Shown here: in pieces, positions 5,541-9,184 of the stretch
How positions within the stretch are numbered: the first letter of the stretch is position 1
How the letters are laid out: every line of letters begins with the position of its first letter
NCBI GenBank assembly: GCA_016282655.1
Contig: JAEELK010000106.1
Location: 1 to 9,184 of the forward strand
Origin: Bacillota bacterium
GTDB taxonomy: Bacteria > Bacillota > Clostridia > Peptostreptococcales > Anaerovoracaceae
Direction of reading: 5' to 3'
DNA length: 9,184 nucleotides
Program-made: the position numbers and the translations under genes
The notes under the pieces: model-generated
Databases searched by the model: none
What the model saw: the letters and a program-made list of their open reading frames with translations, nothing else
What the model was told of the DNA's origin: nothing

Positions 5541-6734
5541 TTATTTCATCGTGTAGTTGTCGAAATAGCCTTTGATGTAGATGAAGGGCGTTCCCTTGTC
5601 TCCGCTGCCGGAGGTCAGGTCGCTGAGGGAGCCGATCAGATCCGTGAGCCGGCGCGGCGTGGTGCCCTGCGCCACCATGGAGCTGCCCAGATCCGCTTCC
5701 TTTTTGCGGATGTATTCGGAGATGGCTTCTTTCAGCGCGTCTCCGGAAAGCCCCGCGAAATCGTTGTCCGCGAGGTACTTGATCTTCACTTCGTTGGGGC
5801 GGCCCTCCAGCCCGGGCGTATGGCCGGGAGAGACCACGGGATCCGCGAGCTCCCAGATCTTGCCCACGGGATCTTTGAAGGCGCCGTCGCCGTAGACCAT
5901 CACTTCGATGGTCTTGCCGGTGGCTTGCTTCACCATGGCCTGCACCTTCAGCGCGAAGGCTTCGCAGTCTCTGGGGAAGAGCTTCACCGTATCCTCCGTG
6001 GCCTTGTTGGAACCGAGCAGCCCGTATTCTTCATTGTAGCCGCTGCCGTCCACCGGCGCCGTCAGGATGTCATCCAAACCCAGCACCAGCTCCGCGCCGG
6101 CCTTCTTCAGCCAGCGCTTGCTGCGCTCCCGCTGATGGATGTCGCAGCAGAGCACCTTGGAAGTGTACTGCAGGATGGCTCTGGGATCGTTCGCGAGGAT
6201 GATCTCGACCTCGCAGCCCTCCTCTTCGACCAGTTCTTTATAGTAATTGATATAGTCCATGCCCGTGAAGGTGTGGCGGGACTTGCCGAAGAGCGCCTCG
6301 AAGCGCTCCTGGGTCAGCACGTCTCTGTAGGGATCGACGTCCTTCTCCTCCACCAGGTCCGGATCGACCAGGTGATTGCCCACCTCGTCCGAGGGATAGC
6401 TGAGCATGAGGACCATCTTGTCCACGCCGCGGGCGATGCCGCGCAGGCAGATGGCAAAGCGGTTGCGGCTGAGGATCGGGAAGATCAGTCCCACCGTGCC
6501 GCTGCCGAACTTGGCGCGGACGTCTTTGGCGATCTGCTCCTTCGAGGCGTAGTTGCCGGCGGCGCGGGCCACCACGGCCTCGGTGACGGAGAGCACGTCT
6601 CTGTCCTCGATGGGGAAGCCCTCCGCTTCGGAAGCTTTCAGCAGCGTGTCCACTACGATCTGGGCCAGGTCGTCCCCTTCGCGGATGATGGGGGCTCTCA
6701 GGCCTCTGGAAGATGTACCTACCATACGTTCCAT
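5541..6734 (-). CDS. Coenzyme F420-0:L-glutamate ligase-like (CofE-like) protein
   Basis: This 397-residue soluble protein matches the clostridial proteins usually named 'coenzyme F420-0:L-glutamate ligase'. The N-terminus has the CofE-type pattern: RGLRAPIIREGDDLAQIV (10-27), then a DRDVLSVTEAVVARAAGNY segment (44-62). The middle differs from archaeal CofE: FPILSRNRFAICLRGIARG (85-103), LSYPSDEVGNHLVD (111-124), a CCDIH motif (196-200) and NGSGYN-like DGSGYNEEYGLLGSNKATEDT (229-249). The C-terminal part has YGDGAFKDPVGKIWELADPVVSP (281-303) and GTTPRRLTDLIGSL...SGSGDKGTP (357-382), both highly conserved as I recall the family. CofE adds glutamate to F420, but this clostridial branch is longer (archaeal CofE is about 250 residues) and its substrate is unknown to me. 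The ATG is supported by AAGGA 5 nt upstream; M4 is an alternative. It is a one-gene unit with promoter 6831-6860. Confidence 0.85.
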   Translation of the reverse strand: MERMVGTSSRGLRAPIIREGDDLAQIVVDTLLKASEAEGFPIEDRDVLSVTEAVVARAAGNYASKEQIAKDVRAKFGSGTVGLIFPILSRNRFAICLRGIARGVDKMVLMLSYPSDEVGNHLVDPDLVEEKDVDPYRDVLTQERFEALFGKSRHTFTGMDYINYYKELVEEEGCEVEIILANDPRAILQYTSKVLCCDIHQRERSKRWLKKAGAELVLGLDDILTAPVDGSGYNEEYGLLGSNKATEDTVKLFPRDCEAFALKVQAMVKQATGKTIEVMVYGDGAFKDPVGKIWELADPVVSPGHTPGLEGRPNEVKIKYLADNDFAGLSGDALKEAISEYIRKKEADLGSSMVAQGTTPRRLTDLIGSLSDLTSGSGDKGTPFIYIKGYFDNYTMK

Positions 6735-6830
6735 TTGGATCCTTCTTTCTTACCGACCGCTGCTGTGCAGCTGCCCCGCAGGGCATTGATACTGCCGTCC
6801 CTCGGCCACTCTGTGGTTTTATGACGTTTT

Positions 6831-6860
6831 ATTATAAGGCGCAGAGCCAAGGAGCGTCAA
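6831..6860 (-). promoter_or_regulatory. SigA-type promoter of the CofE-like gene
   Basis: On the minus strand a TTGACG -35 box (6855-6860) and a perfect TATAAT -10 box (6831-6836) are 18 nt apart. The start near 6824 gives a leader of about 90 nt. This leader holds a small hairpin (TGCCC/GGGCA) but no riboswitch that I recognise. The -35 box directly abuts the terminator of the upstream glycan operon. Confidence 0.8.
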
Positions 6861-6891
6861 GGAAAACCTTTTGCACTTTGCCGTGCAAAAG
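6861..6891 (-). terminator. Intrinsic terminator of the oxidoreductase-legB-glycosyltransferase operon
   Basis: A perfect 9-bp stem CTTTTGCAC/GTGCAAAAG (6868-6876 and 6883-6891) with a 6-nt loop is followed on the minus strand by GTTTTCC. It starts 11 nt after the glycosyltransferase stop codon and ends at the -35 box of the next promoter. Confidence 0.82.
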
Positions 6892-6902
6892 AGCTCCCGC
6901 GC

Positions 6903-7688
6903 CTAGCGGCGTCCGTCCGTCCCGACCGGCCCCGCCTTTTCCCGATAGCGGAACTTTTTGATCACGCCGTGGACCAGATTGTTCGCGGTCAGGATCCAGG
7001 AGAGCAGCGGGCCCTTTCCCAGCCCCTCCCGGAACAGGAGATAGTGATACTTGATCAGCTTCCACTTGCTGCCGGAGGAGATGGAATCATCGTGCTTTAT
7101 GTAATAAGAAAGGCATTCCGGCAGACGGTGGCAGGGGCCGTGCTCGATCACCTGGAACCACATGGCGTAATCGTTGTTCTTCTTCAGGTCCGCGATCTGC
7201 ACCAGGCCCACCTTCTCGCGGTCGTACATCACCGTGATGGTGGAAAAGTAACAGTAATCGTACAGCTTCCGCTTGTCGACCAGCTCCGGTCCCGTGCAGA
7301 TCCAGGGCTGCCAGACGCCGTTCAGGCAGATGCGGTAGTCCGTGCAGGAAAACACGTAGCCGCCCGCCTCCATGAAGGCGATCTGCTTTTCCAGCTTCTC
7401 CGGATGCCACTGGTCGTCGCTGTCCAGAAAGGCCACCCAGCGTCCCCTCGCCTCCCGCAGGGCGCGGTTGCGGCTCACGGCGGCGCCGCTGTTCGTCTCG
7501 TTCCGCCAGACGTGGATGCGCGGATCCGAAAAAGCGCGCAAAAGCTCCGGGCTGCCGTCCGTGGAACAGTCGTCCACGATCAGCAGCTCCCAGTGCGGGT
7601 AGGTCTGAGCGAGCACGGAGCGCACCGCGCCTTCGATATAGGCCGCGTTGTTGTAGCACGGCATGATGATGGAAACGAGATCGTTCAC
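6903..7688 (-). CDS. Family 2 glycosyltransferase (GT-A fold)
   Basis: This 261-residue protein transfers a sugar from a nucleotide donor, most likely onto a cell-surface glycan at the cytoplasmic membrane face. GT2 landmarks in order: VSIIMPCYNNAAYI (5-18), the nucleotide-binding VDDCSTDGS (38-46), SGAAVSRNRALREARG (67-82), and the metal-binding DXD motif as FLDSDDQW (87-94). KKNNDYAMW (169-177) stands where the catalytic acidic residue is expected, here Asn-Asp rather than the common Glu-Asp. It resembles the TuaG-type branch, but donor and acceptor cannot be told. The start is GTG, chosen because GGAGG lies 5 nt upstream and the reading frame begins with the canonical beta-strand. It follows legB by 57 nt and ends the operon. 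The Arg/Lys-rich C-terminus could aid membrane contact. Confidence 0.9.
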   Translation of the reverse strand: MNDLVSIIMPCYNNAAYIEGAVRSVLAQTYPHWELLIVDDCSTDGSPELLRAFSDPRIHVWRNETNSGAAVSRNRALREARGRWVAFLDSDDQWHPEKLEKQIAFMEAGGYVFSCTDYRICLNGVWQPWICTGPELVDKRKLYDYCYFSTITVMYDREKVGLVQIADLKKNNDYAMWFQVIEHGPCHRLPECLSYYIKHDDSISSGSKWKLIKYHYLLFREGLGKGPLLSWILTANNLVHGVIKKFRYREKAGPVGTDGRR

Positions 7689-7693
7689 AACTC

Positions 7694-7698
7694 CCTCC
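7694..7698 (-). promoter_or_regulatory. Ribosome binding site deciding the GTG start of the glycosyltransferase
   Basis: GGAGG on the minus strand with 5 nt to the GTG at 7688. No ATG nearby would preserve the N-terminal strand of the GT-A fold. Confidence 0.8.
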
Positions 7699-7745
7699 GG
7701 GACGTGCCCGGCGCTGTCCCGGACGACGCGCCTGGACTGAAACGA

Positions 7746-8723
7746 TTAAAGGTTGTAGATCTCCGGCTTGTATTTCTCGAGGTTGTTCCGCAAAAAAGCG
7801 ACGGTCTCGGCCAGGCCCTCTTCAAAGGAGTATGCGGGCGCCCATGCCGTCAGCCGGCGGATCTTCTCGTTGCTGCCGAGCAGGCGCTCCACCTCGCTCT
7901 TCTCCGGGCGCAGCCGCTGCTCCTCGCAGACGACCTTCGCCCCCGGCCGGATCTGCCGGATCAGCTCCTCCGCGAGCGCGCCGATGGAGATCTCGCGCTG
8001 CGTGGCGATGTTGATCTCCTGTCCGACGGTCCTGTCCGAACGGAAGATCTCGTAAAAGCCGTTCACGGTATCCTTCACGTAGTTGAAGTCCCGCGTGGGC
8101 GTCAGCGCGCCGAGCCGGATCTCGTCCCGCCCTGCCAGGAGCTGCGTGATGACGGTGGGGATGACGGCCCGCGCGGACTGCCTGGGGCCGAAGGTGTTGA
8201 AGGGCCGCACGATGCTGACGGGCAGGTCGAAGCTGCGCCAGAAGGACTCCGCCAGCCGGTCCGCGCCGATCTTGCTGGCAGAATACGGCGACTGCCCCTG
8301 ATACGGGTGCTTTTCATCGATGGGCACGTACTGCGCCGTTCCGTAGACCTCCGAGGTCGAAGTCACGAGCACGCGCCCGGTGCCGAGGTCGCGCGCCGCC
8401 TGCAGCACGTTCAGCGTCCCCTTGATGTTCGTATCGACGTAGGTGTCCGGAGAATGATAGCTGAAGGGGATCGCGATCAGCGCAGCCAGATGGAAGACCG
8501 CGCCGCAGCCCTTCATGGCCTCCCGCACGCCGTTGGGATCGCGCACGTCGCCCGCGAAGATCTCCAGCTCCGCCTGTTTCTCCTTCGGAAAGCTGTCGAT
8601 CCAGCCCCAGGAATTGTTGGAATTGTAGTGGACGAAAGCCCGCACCTCCAGGCCCTTCTCCAGCAGCAGCTCCGTCAGATGGCTTCCGATGAAGCCGCCC
8701 GCGCCGGTCACCAGTACTTTCAT
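7746..8723 (-). CDS. legB: LegB-type NAD-dependent nucleotide-sugar 4,6-dehydratase
   Basis: The 325-residue extended SDR enzyme starts at the ATG at 8723, set by AAGGAGG 5 nt upstream. The same frame stays open to 9017, but that extension lies antisense-free over the real oxidoreductase gene and is not used. The dinucleotide motif GAGGFIG is at 7-13, TSTSEVYG at 121-128 and YSASK (catalytic Tyr147 and Lys151) at 147-151. The Thr-Ser-Glu of TSTSEVYG resembles the active-site triad of GDP-mannose dehydratase-type enzymes. Stretches such as NSNNSWGWID, FHLAALIAIPFSYHSPDTYVD, RPFNTFGPRQSARAVIP and LRPEKSEVER are, as I recall them, characteristic of LegB. LegB makes the 4-keto-6-deoxy GlcNAc nucleotide (GDP- or UDP-linked) on the way to legionaminic acid and related sugars. 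The neighbours are a Gfo/Idh/MocA oxidoreductase (17 nt upstream) and a glycosyltransferase. LegC, LegI and LegF homologs are not in the window, so the end product is inferred. Confidence 0.85.
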   Translation of the reverse strand: MKVLVTGAGGFIGSHLTELLLEKGLEVRAFVHYNSNNSWGWIDSFPKEKQAELEIFAGDVRDPNGVREAMKGCGAVFHLAALIAIPFSYHSPDTYVDTNIKGTLNVLQAARDLGTGRVLVTSTSEVYGTAQYVPIDEKHPYQGQSPYSASKIGADRLAESFWRSFDLPVSIVRPFNTFGPRQSARAVIPTVITQLLAGRDEIRLGALTPTRDFNYVKDTVNGFYEIFRSDRTVGQEINIATQREISIGALAEELIRQIRPGAKVVCEEQRLRPEKSEVERLLGSNEKIRRLTAWAPAYSFEEGLAETVAFLRNNLEKYKPEIYNL

Positions 8724-8728
8724 CTTGT

Positions 8729-8735
8729 CCTCCTT
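8729..8735 (-). promoter_or_regulatory. Ribosome binding site deciding the legB start
   Basis: AAGGAGG on the minus strand, 5 nt before the ATG at 8723 and between the oxidoreductase stop codon and legB. It rules out the much longer in-frame extension. Confidence 0.9.
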
Positions 8736-8740
8736 ATGCG

Positions 8741-9184
8741 CTACGCGCTGAAATGCCCGCCGTATTCCATGGCGTGATACACGGGCAGCATGGCGCATTG
8801 CGCCTCGATGGTCCAAAGCCCGCAGTCCTCCCGCAGGAACTCCGTGAGCTGCGCGTGCAGGCCTGCCTTGAACTCCAGATCCAGCGTGTCGTCCAGCTCC
8901 GCGAAGTTCACCGCGACGCTGCCGATCTCCTGGATCTGCAGCTTTTCCAAAGGCCGGAAGATAAAGCGGTGCAGGTCCGTCAGGACCTCCACGCTCCAGC
9001 GGCCCGGCGCGCCCCAATTCGCCTGATAGGAAAAGAGCGCTCCGTTCTCGCTGACGCCGCTGCCCGCGTAGATCATGGCCCGAGGATGCCAGTCCGACGT
9101 GCCCGCCGTGTAAGCCTGCATGTCTTTCGGCCGCCCGCCCAGATAAAAAGCCATGTCCGCCACGTGGGAGGAGTTCGCGAGGAA
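8741..9184 (-). CDS. Gfo/Idh/MocA-family oxidoreductase, C-terminal part (5' end outside window)
   Basis: The frame is open from the window edge to the TAG at 8741-8743, giving 147 residues. The visible start shows NSSHVADMAFYLGGRP, where the His and Asp match the family's GxHxxD-type active-site segment before the C-terminal beta-sheet domain. The rest (GVSENGALFSYQANWGAPGRW...VEVLTDLHRFIFRPLEKLQIQ) is the C-terminal domain typical of Gfo/Idh/MocA sugar dehydrogenases found in glycan clusters. A full protein would have about 330 residues, so the Rossmann domain with its NAD(P)-binding motif lies upstream of the window. The GTG at 9163 is an internal codon, not a start. It is cotranscribed with legB, 17 nt downstream. 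Its substrate is probably a nucleotide- or phospho-sugar in the same pathway; this is inferred from context only. Confidence 0.82.
   Translation of the reverse strand, partial: FLANSSHVADMAFYLGGRPKDMQAYTAGTSDWHPRAMIYAGSGVSENGALFSYQANWGAPGRWSVEVLTDLHRFIFRPLEKLQIQEIGSVAVNFAELDDTLDLEFKAGLHAQLTEFLREDCGLWTIEAQCAMLPVYHAMEYGGHFSA

Noticed and set aside
5397..6824. 475-codon open frame on the + strand
   Set aside because: Antisense to the CofE-like gene and starting inside the inverted-repeat element; no motif.
6969..8777. 602-codon open frame on the + strand
   Set aside because: Antisense to the glycosyltransferase and legB, rich in His/Arg/Asp/Val as shadow frames are, with no recognisable motif and no ribosome site.
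8724..9017. 98-codon N-terminal extension of legB
   Set aside because: It overlaps the oxidoreductase gene in another frame, has no family similarity, and the internal ATG at 8723 has an ideal ribosome site and begins exactly at the Rossmann strand.

Overview
The window looks like chromosomal DNA from a fairly high-GC (roughly 60% by eye) member of the Bacillota, most likely a clostridial lineage. This rests on the gene families (S-layer-homology protein, DUF1015 protein, the clostridial CofE-like protein, MurJ), strong AGGAGG-type ribosome sites, SigA-like promoters and intrinsic terminators. I see no phage gene, transposase, CRISPR array, tRNA or rRNA. The genus cannot be told from the sequence. 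A TolC-family gene next to an S-layer protein leaves open whether the cell is a diderm or a monoderm.

Layout. (1) 1-476, + strand: 3' end of a DUF1015 gene, converging on the next unit over a shared bidirectional terminator (516-543). (2) 579-4642, - strand: a complete transcription unit with a near-consensus promoter (4728-4756) whose spacer carries a dyad. It has a leader hairpin, then an exported SLH-domain protein, a TolC-family exported coiled-coil protein, and the lipid II flippase MurJ. (3) 4868-5242, - strand: a two-repeat YegP-like (DUF1508) protein with its own promoter candidate, leader hairpin and strong terminator. (4) 5383-5527: a 145-bp non-coding element with perfect 19-bp terminal inverted repeats and an internal inverted repeat, 13 nt after the next stop codon. 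(5) 5541-6734, - strand: a 397-aa coenzyme F420-0:L-glutamate ligase-like protein with a clear promoter. (6) 6903-9184, - strand: the end of a sugar/glycan operon, made of a Gfo/Idh/MocA oxidoreductase (cut by the window edge), a LegB-type nucleotide-sugar 4,6-dehydratase, a family 2 glycosyltransferase and a terminator.

How they fit together. Units 2 and 6 are both about the cell envelope: S-layer or exported proteins plus peptidoglycan precursor flipping, and nucleotide-sugar synthesis plus glycosyl transfer, possibly nonulosonic-acid-type glycan. The YegP-like and CofE-like genes are single-gene units with no visible functional link to these. The points most worth a second look are the 145-bp inverted-repeat element, the SLH-TolC-MurJ operon with a TolC homolog that seems to lack the barrel insertions, and the CofE-like protein in a lineage not expected to make F420.
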